Of a stretch of DNA of 64,000 bases, positions 51,081 through 62,474 are shown in pieces. Position 1 is the first letter of the stretch; each line of letters opens with the position of its first letter. The position numbers were made by a program, and so were the translations under genes. Under the pieces are notes generated by a model that was given only the letters and a program-made list of their open reading frames with translations, was not told the origin of the DNA and did not search any database. The stretch is from Polytrichum commune (taxonomy: Eukaryota > Streptophyta > Polytrichopsida > Polytrichales > Polytrichaceae): assembly GCA_950295325.1 (NCBI GenBank), contig OX485807.1, forward strand, positions 23,841,666 to 23,905,665, written 5' to 3'.

Positions 51081-52652
51081 TGTCGTAGCACGGTGATGAC
51101 GTATTCATTAAATTAACCTGATAAACGCGTAAAACGTCACAACCGCGCCAAGTTTGTTTCCACGAAGAACTTGCAGTCGTTCACAACACAGAGGGAGGAA
51201 ATCTTTTACTAACACACACACAAGAAACACCAGAAACTAAGATAACACAAATCAGATTAAGAAATCCGGGATATTACGGAAATTATAGCACCTAAATTTC
51301 CGCCTTCCCGGTAGTGGACCGAGGTAGGGAACACAACACAAAGTATGAACAAGCTTCCACCCTAGAGTAGTAACAACAATAGACTCAGCGTCCCGAATCC
51401 ATAGTATAACAACTATATACACTCCATTCTAAGATTCCTTATTACGGGTCATGACTTCCGGGATAAGGTTTCCGCAATAGAGGTAGCGGATTTGACTTGT
51501 ATTTCCACTATCCGCTAGATTTTTTACTGTGTCACAAGGACAATAATTCTAGTGTTTTAGGCTAGAATGCTTAGAGAGACTTGGTAGTTGTTCATTAGGA
51601 TCTCGCCCTTTGGGTTGGTTTCTCCGGGTTATCTCCCTATCTCCACTTCCGACTCCTAACTACTACTCCCTTAGACCGGTATTATGATGGGGGCAGCCCT
51701 CCCTCGGGAAGGTGTCCCACTCGGGTATCTGACACGTGTCACCCCCTTTGACGGGGGGAAAGGTGGAGAAAGTTTTGGGTCTACAAAACCAGCCTGATCC
51801 GCTTTCCATGATGGCACAGTTTCTACTATACAACACGCGGAAACCGAATCCTCCCTCGAGAAAGGTGGAAACGCAACATTTGCGCTCCTATCCTCACAAT
51901 GGGTAGTTTGTGTTGTTCCACCGGTTACACAAGATAGGACCCAGGGTATGTTGTTTTCCGTGACGACGGGGCTAACATAGGGATGGGGCTATCACGCCTA
52001 CCATCCGCAGTGGGAACCAAACGCCAGTCGCGGCAGGTGCATGAGTGTTCTAGACCAGTCCGTTACTGTTGATCGGTATGATCCACCTCCAGGTCACGGC
52101 AAGCGGAAGGCGTAAATCAGAACTCTCCCCCTACTATTGGACATGTCTATCCACTGCTGCTCATTGTCAGTCCCTAGTTGGACGGAGTAAATGGGGAAGA
52201 CCTACCGTGTGAGCGGAACTCCCCTTGCCCAACAACCCCACGATGGGGTTCTTTCCCCTTGCTCGTCCAATCATTTCCGCCATTCCGTGCTTAAGATTCC
52301 TCTGCCCATCACCTGCTCACACAGGGGCGTTTTAATCACACGCACCTCGGGGTATTACTGACCCTCTGTCCTATCACGGAATACTAACCTAACTAACCTA
52401 CACAGTGATAGGGAATGGCGGAAAACTCGGAAACCTCAAGTATGGAAAGGAGGGACCACTTGCATTACACATGGACTTAAGACTCAACTAAAACCGAAGG
52501 TGGAGTAAAGCATAAGGTCTGAATTGAACAAAAGAATACTTGCATTGCAAAATGATGAGGAAAATACCAAAGTGCTCCCTCTTAAACCAAACTAACACCC
52601 ACATGTCATGGTTTCTATGCTGGAAATCGCGGGCCACGTAGCAGTTCTGACA
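51081..52652 (-). mobile_element. Long terminal repeat (about 1.57 kb) of an LTR retrotransposon, minus-oriented
   Basis: On the minus strand it starts TGTCAGAACTGC and ends GTGCTACGACA, the TG...CA signature. Immediately before its start on that strand is a purine-rich AATAAGGTGGAT, a plausible polypurine tract. This would therefore be the 3' LTR. GC content and texture differ sharply from the flanks. The second LTR is not in this window or was not recognised, so the boundaries rest on the termini alone. Confidence 0.55.
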
Positions 52653-53500
52653 ATCCACCTTATTGAGAGGTCAGAATCTAAACAAAGAAATTGACAAAGC
52701 ACACAACTCAGGGCCAACTAATTATTTACCCAAAATAACCCAAAATGGAATCCTAACTAAAATCTACTCCCTATCATTCCGCTTCTTCAGCTTGGTTTCC
52801 TTCTTATTATGCTTCCGCTCCTCGCGGTGGTCCACTCTGTCCGTTGCCAAAGATGGAGCACGTGGTGGTGGCACTGACACCTCGTGTCTATTGGGCCCGG
52901 GAATCACTCCCACGTGGTCCACCGTCTCCGCAATGTCCGGCGCTAGTGGTGTGGACAGTTGGCTGTCCGGCGGAAATCCCGGAGCAAGCAGTGCAAGCGG
53001 CGGCAGATCCCGGGCAACCATCTGGAGGCCATGGCAGGGCTCGGTGGTGTTACCTCGGCCATGTGGCAACCATCTAGGGTTTCCTCCCCAACCGTGGAGG
53101 AAATTGGGGTGGCAATGGGAACCACCACCTTAGTGGCGGAAACCGGCGAGGCCGTAAGCGCCGTGATCGTCGGGATGTCTTCCACTTGGTCCACCTCTTC
53201 CACATGTTGGTGTCCACCTCCTACCGCGGCACCGTGAATTTCCACCACATCCTCTTCTCTCAGTCTGCCGCTTTCCTCTCGTAAGCGCTCCGCTTTCTCC
53301 ACCTCGCCGAAGTCTCATATTTTTCCTCTTTCCCCCATTTCCACTACCCGCAGTGGGATTTCTAACATAACTTAATTTAGGGTTTTCAACTACTTTAAGG
53401 ATTTTTATTTTTCTTCTCCCTCTTGAAGAACTAACCTACATAATGCCTACCATTTACTCTACCTATCCTACTTTCTTACATCCGTACTACTCTTTTAACC
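52653..53500 (-). mobile_element. Probable degraded internal 3' part of the LTR retrotransposon
   Basis: A GC-rich stretch with overlapping open frames on both strands. On the minus strand there is a charged start (MEKAERLREESGRLREED) and a Pro-rich segment, but the frames are mutually shifted and no reverse transcriptase, integrase or chromodomain block is visible. It is called as element DNA by its position next to the polypurine tract, not by homology. Confidence 0.35.
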
Positions 53501-53639
53501 TAACAAGACGGTTAATTGATAAATCCAGAAAACCTGGGCCACGACAACCTAATTGCACATATTTGTGTGGAAGCAATCCTTCCTCTCTTGGCCCTCCATC
53601 ATAATGCATGTCAATTATGCATACATGAAAAGAATGTGG

Positions 53640-55325
53640 ACTAAAGGCCAATTCATGCAGGTTTCAAGTCATAAGTCCCAAGTCACTTGAGGTCAATCCG
53701 TGCAATCTTAGCCGTTGACAGCATGGAAGTCGGGACTTACCACTTCATATGGGGTCCCCAATCCTAATTCCCAAGTATGACATGAATGCCTTCATGGCAA
53801 CACTTTTGGAGGTAAGGCACATGGCTTGAGTCGAGAGTTGGGTCAAGCAGCTAGACCCAACTCTGAACACAAGTCCCCATAATATTTTTGCATAAAATGG
53901 TCAAGATCCAGCTCTAATCCCCCTCCCCACCTAACTTTAGTGAGGTGGGTTTTAGCCTAAGACTCGATCCTCAATACCGGCCTTCCCCACCTGAGCCGGT
54001 ATTAGGTTCCAAGCTAAGTTGGCAAGCAAATGTGTCACCCCTAATACCCCCGATCCTGGAGTTACAGTGCTGAGGCTTGCTGCCTCCACTAACAACACGG
54101 AGGGATTCTAGGGCCGCTAAGGCTCACAGACCACGACATCGGATTGGGCAGGGGTGGTTTTAGCTATCTCGCCTCCTTGCAGGATTTTACCGGTAAAACT
54201 GAGGGGAGGGTCCCACTCCTGGACTTGGTGAAGGCGAGAAATGGTCTACTCATTTCAAGTCATAAGGAAATTCATAGCCCAACGGAATTCTCATCCCAAA
54301 TCACTGAAACCGGCGGCGGTGAGAATCCTTCTTAAGGGATTTTGGCAACACAGTTCACAAAATTTTCACCGAACTTAGGTTATGGGTTTTGTGAGCTGCG
54401 CATTTCGGAGTCCACTTTTCCTAGTCAGGTGGTTGGTTTAGCTCAAACCATGCTGCACATTTCCACAAATTCATTTCAATGTGCACATCCTAATCAGGTC
54501 GTTGCTCCAGCAAGAGCGAGCTCTACATTTCGGAAGAGGTCAGGGTTGCATTCTCATGTACACGTCCTTTGCGGGTCACAAATCAACATAATTTGAGTCA
54601 AGGGTTCAGGGTACACATGTGATTAATCAAGTTGCAGGTTTTGCTGGGAGGGAGCTGTGCATTTTAGAGTCCAAGTTACTGTGAATTTCAGCATACATGG
54701 CCTACAACAAGTCATTGCTCTAGCTAATACTAAGTTGCGCATTTCGGAGTCCAGGTGAGGTAAACACAAACACGGTATAAAGCAAGGATTGCTCTTCGAA
54801 AATTCTTTTGGTTGGAGGAGTAGAGTTTGCTTCCAGTAGCAATCATGCGTTTCAAAATAACCCGATCGAGGAAGTCTCATTGCAAAAAATGCCTACTACA
54901 GTTGAGCGGATTGTTACGAGCCTTTGACAAACGCGGTACGCATGATTCTCCCCTCAATTTTACGGGTACCATTAAGAAGGTTGCTTTGACAAGCCCAAAA
55001 ACCAGGGCCCTCCCTTTAGAATTACCAACAGAGTGAAGAATATTGTTAACAAAATGGCATTAAGACATCCTTGGGTATTATGCCCTAGGTTGCCATCCTT
55101 GCCAAACCTAGTGATGGACCCTAATACCCTACCACCGGATATAACAGTGGGTTTTAGCTTTAAGACCCAGTCTTTACTAAGACCAGGTGGGGAGGGGCCA
55201 TAATAAATATAAGCCATACTTTATTGATTTCTTAAGACTCAAAAGTTGGGACTTTACCTCATTTTGGGACTTGGTAACATGCGTGGGACCCGGGACTTGT
55301 GACCCCATGTGAACCGGCCCTAAAG
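53640..55325. mobile_element. Possible 1.7-kb DNA element with imperfect inverted ends
   Basis: The left end after CTAA (AGGCCAATTCATGCAGG, then AAGTC..AAGTCCCAAGTC) is loosely inverse to the right end (GGGACTTGTGACCCC, then GAACCGGCCC before TAAAG). Inner blocks are also inversely related: CCACCTCA/TCCCCACC and TTTTAGC motifs near 53950 and 55150, and ACCCCTAATACC near 54042 versus GTCCATCACTAGG-like text. No transposase was recognised. Confidence 0.4.
54390..54755. repeat. Recurring GCGCATTTCGGAGTCCA motif
   Basis: GCGCATTTCGGAGTCCA occurs near 54398 and 54737. GTGCATTTTAGAGTCCA is near 54656, and a shorter CTACATTTCGGAAGAGG is near 54525. Each is spaced by TCATTGCTC(T/C)AGC-like text, indicating a short internal repeat within the larger element. 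Confidence 0.55.
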
Positions 55326-55356
55326 TTTCCTTGAATTAGAGAGCCAAATGGAGCAT

Positions 55357-55383
55357 GCTCCCCCTCTCCCTCTCCCTCTCCCC
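55357..55383. repeat. CTCTCC-type simple repeat
   Basis: Four imperfect CTCCCT units. Confidence 0.7.
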
Positions 55384-56561
55384 TTTGGATCCGGGTAGGG
55401 TAGGTTAGGCTCCAAGATGTGCCTCCCAGCCACATGTGCAAAAGGCTTGTGACCACCTTATATATGACCCATATATATATATGCATGTTGGGTGGAATGA
55501 ACTCGCGTGTGTGAGCTTCCCAAGGAACTCGCCCACCTTTTGTCCATGTGCCCGAGTGATTGGGGAATTGATGGTGATTGCATGCTCACATTCGTAGTTG
55601 TGGAGGAAACGTTTTTGTAAAATCAATGAGGGAGACTAGGTATTCACTAGTGTAGGGCGGGTATTTGGTTTTGTTACCTACCTTTGTTCCGGCTTTCAAA
55701 AAACAAATTAGAAACAAAGAATCTCCGGTTCCGAGTTTTGAGAGCTTTTATAATATAATAATATATCTGGTTATTTAAAAAAATCAAAGATCCAATGGTT
55801 TTCATGAAAAAAATTGACCAAAAAATCAATAGTTTTTTAAAAGGTTGTTTCACTTGGTTTCAATTTTATGAGAACCTCACTTTTAAATCAAGTCCGGTTA
55901 GTTGAAAATTCGAGGACCATGGTCCTCAATGTAAAGAACAACCTTGATAACCAGCGGGAGTTTGGTGCCAATGTTTAATACCCACCCAACACAAGTATTC
56001 ACTTAGATTTAAGGCCATAAAATAAGCTAAAGTTGCCTAACCACCCAGCTTTGCTTTTCTACAATAAAATATGGTCTTTGGCGTGCATTGGGCAAGGACA
56101 ACTACATTAATCTCCCGCTTAAGTACACACCCGTTTAAGTACGCACCCCAGTTAAGTGCGCAATCTTTTTGACAAAAATCATGGTTCACACTTTATTGTT
56201 TGAACATGTCATGCAGAGTCATTTGCCATGAATGCATTTATTTATTTATTTTTGCTTGACATTCAATGTCAATTTGTTAACGCTTTGCTAGAATGTCTCA
56301 AACGATTGTCACAGTTCATCATACATATGTCCAACTTCTGTTTGAACATCATACCAAAGTAATTGGTCATCAATGTTGAGGACAATGTTGTGTAGAGCTT
56401 CAAAGCCTTTGAAGTCCATAGCACTTTCAATTTCAACCAATGCCTCGATAGGTTGGATTTCGGTCAAGTGGGTTGCCTCAAGTTCATCCATTTCCTGTTG
56501 CGATTCATTGAATCATAAGGTCTAGAAAGTAATATGAGTAAAGTACGCACCTTCCAACTAA

Positions 56562-56915
56562 GGGCCGGTTTACACTACGGTGGAGAAGGCCTCCGGTCGG
56601 TCAAGAATGTTTGGCCAAGACATGGTTATATGAGGCAAATGGTGGATGTGCCGGAGAAGAATTAAAGGCAATAAAATATTTTCATTGAGTTGGGCTTCTC
56701 CGGCCTCTTGAGGCCGGAGAAGCCCAACTCCAAAAAGTGCCGCCATGTAGGCGGCCATGTCATTTTATCATCCATGAGAAAAGATCACCACCATTGTTTT
56801 CTTCACCTAGTGTAAACACCCACTGGTCAAGAGTTGCATTTTCGACCAATCACAATTGCGAAATGCCCTTTTTTTCATGACCGGTGGACTTCTCCACCGT
56901 AGTGTAAACCGGCCC
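56562..56915. mobile_element. 354-bp MITE with 27-bp perfect termini and a central palindrome
   Basis: The left end GGGCCGGTTTACACTACGGT... (56562-56588) is the exact inverse of 56889-56915. The flanks are TAA and TGA. At its centre, 56687-56707 and 56710-56730 are exact inverses (GAGTTGGGCTTCTCCGGCCT...) separated by only TT. It is non-coding. It belongs with the other GGGC/TAA elements of this window. Confidence 0.85.
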
Positions 56916-57400
56916 TGAGTGCACATCAACGGCTCCGGTTCAAAGTGCGTACTTAAGCAGGAGAATATGCTTGAATCCCCACAACCCTCAAACCCAGCTC
57001 CCTGATGAGTATGTATTGCTCACCCCAAGCTGACATTAGAAGTTGATGAACTATAGGCAAATGTGCATCAAAGTGCCATAGCTACCACTTGTGCATTGCA
57101 ATATTGTCCATGGTAGGATGTGTTCTTAAACTAAAGAATCATGTGATCTTCCCATGGTTTTTATCTAGTTGTAGGACACCATATGTGGTCTTTAGTGTCA
57201 CATGTGTAATAGCATCACTTGCCTATTTTTTTAGGCATGTGTTAAGGTTACACTAATGACCAACAACTCCATCATTAGTGTCATCTCATGACACTTGGCA
57301 TTCAAGTGCGCTTACTAATATCTTGGCATGGAAATTTGTTGAATAGTGTTATGAGCTGCATGCTTATCTTATACAATGGTTTACAAGTTGACTAAAGCGT
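56916..57400. other. Intergenic, no gene seen
   Basis: AT-rich sequence with scattered CATGACACTTGGCATT-like words that lead into the direct repeat at 57412. No gene is recognised. Confidence 0.4.
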
Positions 57401-57411
57401 TTGTACACAAG

Positions 57412-57533
57412 TGGCACTTGGCATTAGTATGCTCAAGAATATCTTCCTCTTGCATACTAAAATGTATACACATGACACTTGCCTTTAGTGTGCTCAATCA
57501 CAACTTCTCCTTGCATACTACAACGCAAAATTG
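57412..57533. repeat. Two tandem units of about 60 bp
   Basis: GGCACTTGGCATTAGTATGC...CTTGCATACTA and GACACTTGCCTTTAGTGTGC...CTTGCATACTA are adjacent. An additional looser copy begins near 57291. Confidence 0.65.
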
Positions 57534-58346
57534 TCATCTCAAGTATCCCAAACTTTCACTTTAAAAAGTTACTTGTGTTGACGAATAGTGTCATATTGGC
57601 AATTAGCGGACATGACACCTTGAGACCTCTAAGCATCCAGTTTAGACCCTTCACAAATAGTGTACTTGACACTAAACCCATAAATGGTGTAGCATCCTTG
57701 AGTGAATGCGAGGGGGTTTAAAGGTTTGGACCATCAATATTGAAGTGCATATATGGTCAAATTTTTGGCAAGGAGCACAACTTTGGAATTCGTGGGTTTA
57801 TTGATGGCAGAGGTTGTGAAATTCCAATTTAAAATTTTGGTCACAACACAAATTCGTAGAGTATGCTCCAAACCTTAGCTAAAAAAAAGGGGGTAAAATC
57901 TTCAACAAACTAACCAAAGGCATTTGTAATAGATTAAAAAGCACAGCCAACATCCTCACACACCTCCTCACATAAGAATTGGCATCAACACAACCTCACT
58001 ACTCCCATACTACGTAAATTGCATTAGCCAACAACATATATAAGCACTTGATGATCTAGGATAAATGAGCACTATATATCAAGGACTCACAAAACATAAT
58101 TCCGCCAGTTATGGAGAGTTGTTGCCCCTACCAAAACTAAAACACCAAGCATATACTAGATCACATTATACCCAAACCGTGTTCATGCTAGACAGAGAAT
58201 TTTGACCCGTACGTTAATTTACACCAAGGGCATACATATATAGGAGATTGTAGAAAGTTGGAGTGAATTATTAAATATGTTTGCATGCAAATATTGGAGA
58301 CCTTAATTGTGCGAGTTTATTTCTCGTATGCATGTGTTATGATACC

Positions 58347-58404
58347 ACCTTTTATTTTATTTTATTTTATAATAAATGAAATTCTTGCTATTTCTTAGCC
58401 ATAA

Positions 58405-58438
<34 letters not shown>
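58347..58438. repeat. (ATTTT)n and (GT)n microsatellites
   Basis: About four TTTTA units near 58350-58370, and about 16 GT dinucleotides at 58407-58438. Confidence 0.85.
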
Positions 58439-58443
<5 letters not shown>

Positions 58444-58510
58444 TATCAACCCAAAAATCGTATACATGGGTATTTAAATTAAAGGTGGCGCACAAGTGTG
58501 AGGTATGTCC

Positions 58511-58972
58511 ATGAAAAAAGGGGAAATCTCCCAAAATGACCTCATGTGGCCCCTCCAACTTTGAGGGTGATGGACTTCATCTAAATTTGCTGAATTTGCT
58601 AAAAATTTTGGGAGTACCTCATTCGTCATCCACATAACATATTATGGCAAAGTTGACAACTTTCTAAAATTCGTGACATGACAACAATGATCATGAAACG
58701 AAAAATTTCAAAGTTTTCTCAAGCCACCCCACGGATGAAGGCCCTCTTCATATGTCAACCTACACTAGCAAAATGTGGTCCGATTGACTTCACGTTTTCA
58801 CAACAAGAACATAATGCAGTCTAGTTCACATCCGTACAGTTGGACTTGAAGAAAACAAAATCCATTATGCTACATAACAAACAAACAAACAAAAACAAAA
58901 ACAAAAACAATCCAACACTAGTGATGGAGTTACCCGAAACTGGAATGGGAGGACTTGAACGTTTCGGGGTTC
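58511..58972 (+). repeat. Dispersed repeat family B, copy 2
   Basis: Partner of 7588-8049, with the same word order and the same CAAAA-rich stretch near 58880-58910. Confidence 0.7.
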
Positions 58973-59562
58973 AAAGAGAAAGAGAGAGGGAAAGTTCACT
59001 TTGACCTCGTATAACTTTTGTGTCTACATGCACTACTACGTACTCCGCCTTTTAACTTAACACGTGAAACACAATCTAATCTGCATGATTCAAAATGTCT
59101 GACCAAATTAAACAAGACTATTTGTGATCCTTCCTGCCCAACCGACGGCCAAAAGTGGTGTAGTATGTGGAGTTGGAATCAGTGCCCATTCTTATTAAAT
59201 GCTTGCTAGCTAGGCCTATCTATCTTTATATATATCGTGCCTTAATAAATATCGAGTGATCTACCAAGAATCGTGAGCCTTCAGTGTCAAGTGCACGAAT
59301 GAGATGAGGGCCGGAGGGGAGGGGCTTTGAACAACTCAATTGCATGCACTTTGATGGGACTTTGATGCATGTCACGTGTCTTTGGAGCCACTTTGAAGTT
59401 GGACCCAACTGAATGAATGAATGAGTGAATGAAAATCTACCATCATCATTATCATGTGGGCTGTTGGAATAGCAAGGCCCATGGTCTCCTTACTTTTCCC
59501 CATCCCGGTTGGAACACCAAAGACCATCGATTTATATTTTTTCTAATTTTTGATATAAAAAC

Positions 59563-59802
59563 ACGACGGACCGACACTCATCGGGGAGAAATTTGGGCAT
59601 AATCGGTTGAGATCCTAGTGTTTCCGAGTCCAACCGGTTACATGTTAACATCCTTCGGTTTTTTCTAGATTAATTTGAGGTGTGTTCCGTATATTCCTCT
59701 AAAGCGATCGGTAATTCTCCTGAAGTTTTGAACTTCAACCGGTTATTTCTCAAACTAAACCGGTTCATTTGTAACTAACTGTCGGTTCTCCCCGATCGTT
59801 GT
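59563..59802 (+). repeat. Family D repeat (AACCGGTT-rich)
   Basis: Inverse ends near ATCGGGGAGAA (59580) and TTCTCCCCGAT (59787) suggest a small element. Four CCGGTT words occur inside. Related copies are at 45187-45416 and 61375-61610. Confidence 0.65.
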
Positions 59803-59885
59803 TGACCGAGGAGAGGTATGCCCCATGCTGGATCACATCTTCATTCGGGTGGGTCTCGCCCCTCCCACGCCTCTTTCATTGTTTG

Positions 59886-60110
59886 GTCCTCCTGCCCGCA
59901 CCTGCACGGGAACTCTTCCCCGTCGGGAACCAATGTGACAACACCCGATTACTTAAGCCATTGAGCTCCTTTGGCATGTGAAGGAACTCCATCAATCAAC
60001 TTGGGAGTAATGAAAGCGATGTCAACTTGAATATTTGTAATTTTGATCGGGTATTGTCACATTGGTTCCCAACGAGGAAGAGTTCCTGTGCAGGTGCGGG
60101 CAAGAAGACC
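59886..60110. repeat. Foldback element, about 65-bp arms
   Basis: 59886-59950 (CCTGCCCGCACCTGCACGGG...) is inversely repeated at 60045-60110 with few mismatches (GTGCAGGTGCGGGCA). Both arms include TGTCACATTGGTTCCC or its inverse. The loop is about 95 bp. Confidence 0.8.
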
Positions 60111-60254
60111 GGACCCTTAGTTCCGTGCATTTTTGAAAGGACGTACATGTCATGAAAATGTTACACGGACCCATATATAGACAAACAAAAAGAAAAATTC
60201 CTAAATACTAAACCAAATAGAACCCGGCATAACATGAAAAATTAGACTATCTAA

Positions 60255-60786
60255 GGGCTGCTTTACACTTAGAGGCCGGGCCAATTCGTTGTGTAAGAGG
60301 CTTGAAATCCTCATTTGTGATTGGTCAAAAGGCTCAAATCGGCCCCAACCCCTTTACATCTAGAGGCCGGGCCGATTTGGTGGTATGATTTTTTAAATTA
60401 AAAAATGTATGTTATGACACGGCCCGAGCTCGTTGAATTGGGTGCACCCAAAATGGAAGGCCAATTCTTGGCCTAGAGGCCAATGTCATATTCCACTAAA
60501 AAAATCTTCTTAAATAAAGTATAATTTTTTAAAGTGAACTAGATCCATTGGATTATGTGGAATCTAAAGGCTCTATCTTAGATTATGCTACATCCGTTGG
60601 ATTAGGCTAATTTTTTTGAATCAGCTTGGCTTCTTGGCCCGAGGGCCTTTACATATGGGAAAATTGGCCCCGGTATAATCTTATTATAATGTGTAGTAGA
60701 GGCCGGCCTCCAACCCAAAAAAGGCTAAAATTTTGTGCAATCGGCCTCAAGGGAAATTGGCCCGGCCTCTAGGTGTAAAGCGGCCC
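60255..60786. mobile_element. Harbinger-like MITE (family E, copy 2)
   Basis: It starts GGGCTGCTTTACACTTAGAG and ends CTAGGTGTAAAGCGGCCC, with exact TAA on both flanks (60252-60254 and 60787-60789). It aligns along its length with 9453-9975. An extra internal copy of the terminal motif lies near 60352-60375. Confidence 0.88.
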
Positions 60787-60954
60787 TAAGATGAGCAACC
60801 AACCTCCTAAAAAGACCAATTTACATAGACTGGGAGAGTAAGGGTGCATCTCCATAACCCGCTTTCAATGTTGACCTTTTGAGCACAAGGGTCCACCGTT
60901 GTGATTTAAGGTAGGTTTGTGGGCTGCATCCGGTAACTTTCCTTAAACATACAC

Positions 60955-61165
60955 ATGTATTTGAGTGGCATGTTGCAAGGCATGTAGTTGAGAATGGTGC
61001 CAAAAAGACATGTGTTACAATAACATCGGACTGTTGATTCAACATATAGACAATATTTGAGATTCCATTCTTAAGATAATCAAGATGTCATCTGTGACCA
61101 CTTAGAAAGAGAAAAAGATTCACCGTTGCTAACTAGATGAGACAATTCTCAATTCCAGCCAAAAA
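60955..61165 (+). repeat. Dispersed repeat family A copy
   Basis: TTGAGTGGCATGTTGCAAGG, GTTGAGAATGG, CCAAAAAGACATGTGTTACA and GTGACCACTTAGAAAGAGAA, in the family order. Confidence 0.65.
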
Positions 61166-61374
61166 TCAAAATTGTTTGTGGGGTTTGAAACATCCACAAT
61201 GAGATCATATACCTTAGAACGACAAAAAGAGAATCGTTGTAAACGAACGTACCTCTCACTCCAACATAAAACCCTAAAATAAAGTGTAGTATGGGTGCTA
61301 CTTTTTGGAATTGGTTGACGACAAAACTAACCTCAAAACCCCCAAATCAGTCTAGTCCAAGTCAACGTCCAAGG

Positions 61375-61610
61375 ACAATTCTGCACATAATCAGTCAAGA
61401 CCCTAGTGTTTCCAAGTCCAACCGGTTACATGTTGCAATCTTTAGAGGTTTCTTTTCTGAATTTGAGGTACATTCCATAGACTCCTCTCAAATGATGGGT
61501 ACCTTTTATGCAGTCTTGAACTTCAACCAATTATTTCTCAAACTCAACCGGTTGAAGTTCAAAACTCAAATTTCAATATGTAACTAGCGGTTGGTTCTCT
61601 CCGTTCATTG
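61375..61610 (+). repeat. Family D repeat, diverged
   Basis: CCTAGTGTTTCCAAGTCCAA, CCGGTTACATGTT, TTGAACTTCAACC and ATTTCTCAAACTCAACCGGT, as in 59563-59802. Confidence 0.6.
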
Positions 61611-62102
61611 GTCCAAGTCATTTGACATGAATCAACCATAAACCTATAAGGACCAAGTTGATTTTTTTGTATGTTGAATGGAGGAAAGGTGAAGTTGTAT
61701 GTGACAATTCCCTTTTGCCCCTTAACCTAAGTCAAGGGAAGAATGGTAAAAGTCTTCAGCCCCATGGTCTCAGCTATGGTAACGTTCCGTACATATATAG
61801 ATGGTGGATTTTTTGTTGAGCGGTTTTCCAATTGTGGGAAAGGGGGGGGGGGGTCAACATGGGACATGCTTTGACTAGGGTCACAAGGGCTAGGATATAT
61901 GCCACTCACACACTATCCCTTCACTTGTGTAACTTTAATAAGTTACTGTTGAGTACCTCCCCGCATCTAGTTGTTGGGTGTCCATAATTAATTGCACACA
62001 AGACTATACTAATGGGCAAGGGCCTTCCATTTGTACGTTTGTTCAAGAGTCCGATTAGGAAGCATGCTATATATATTGCACATACAACATATAGTCTACT
62101 AG

Positions 62103-62409
62103 GGGTCGGTTTAGACTACGGTGTGAAGTGCACTAGTCAAGAATTTTAGGGGAATGGAGTATTATGCTTGGCTACGAAATGGGCTCTTCACCGGCTGGGG
62201 TTTACACTACATCCAAGGCTTCTCCTGTGAAGAATTTCAAGTATGAATGGAAAAGTAACATGGGTTGTCAACACGGCAATAATTGTTGCTAGGGGTGTTC
62301 TCCGGAGGTCAAGTTTCTTGGGCAACCTCAAACCTTCGGACAAGAAACTTGTTTTGGGTGAAATTCTTGACTGACGAGTGCACTTCTTCACTATAGTCTA
62401 AAATGTACC
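62103..62409. mobile_element. Family F element, copy 2
   Basis: The left end GGGGTCGGTTTAGACTACGG.GTGAAGTGCAC is inverse to the right end GTGCACTTCTTCACTATAGTC ... GTACC before TAA. It shares its body with 43321-43740 in opposite orientation. Confidence 0.65.
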
Positions 62410-62474
62410 TAACATCGTTGTCATGTTTGATGTGCATGTGCTCGACATCAAGGGCTCCTTAACAAGGGTGGTGA

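Noticed and set aside
52663-53302. Overlapping long open frames on both strands as a host gene
   Set aside because: They are GC-rich, mutually exclusive frames with no recognised domain, next to an LTR and its polypurine tract. Treated as retroelement remnant.
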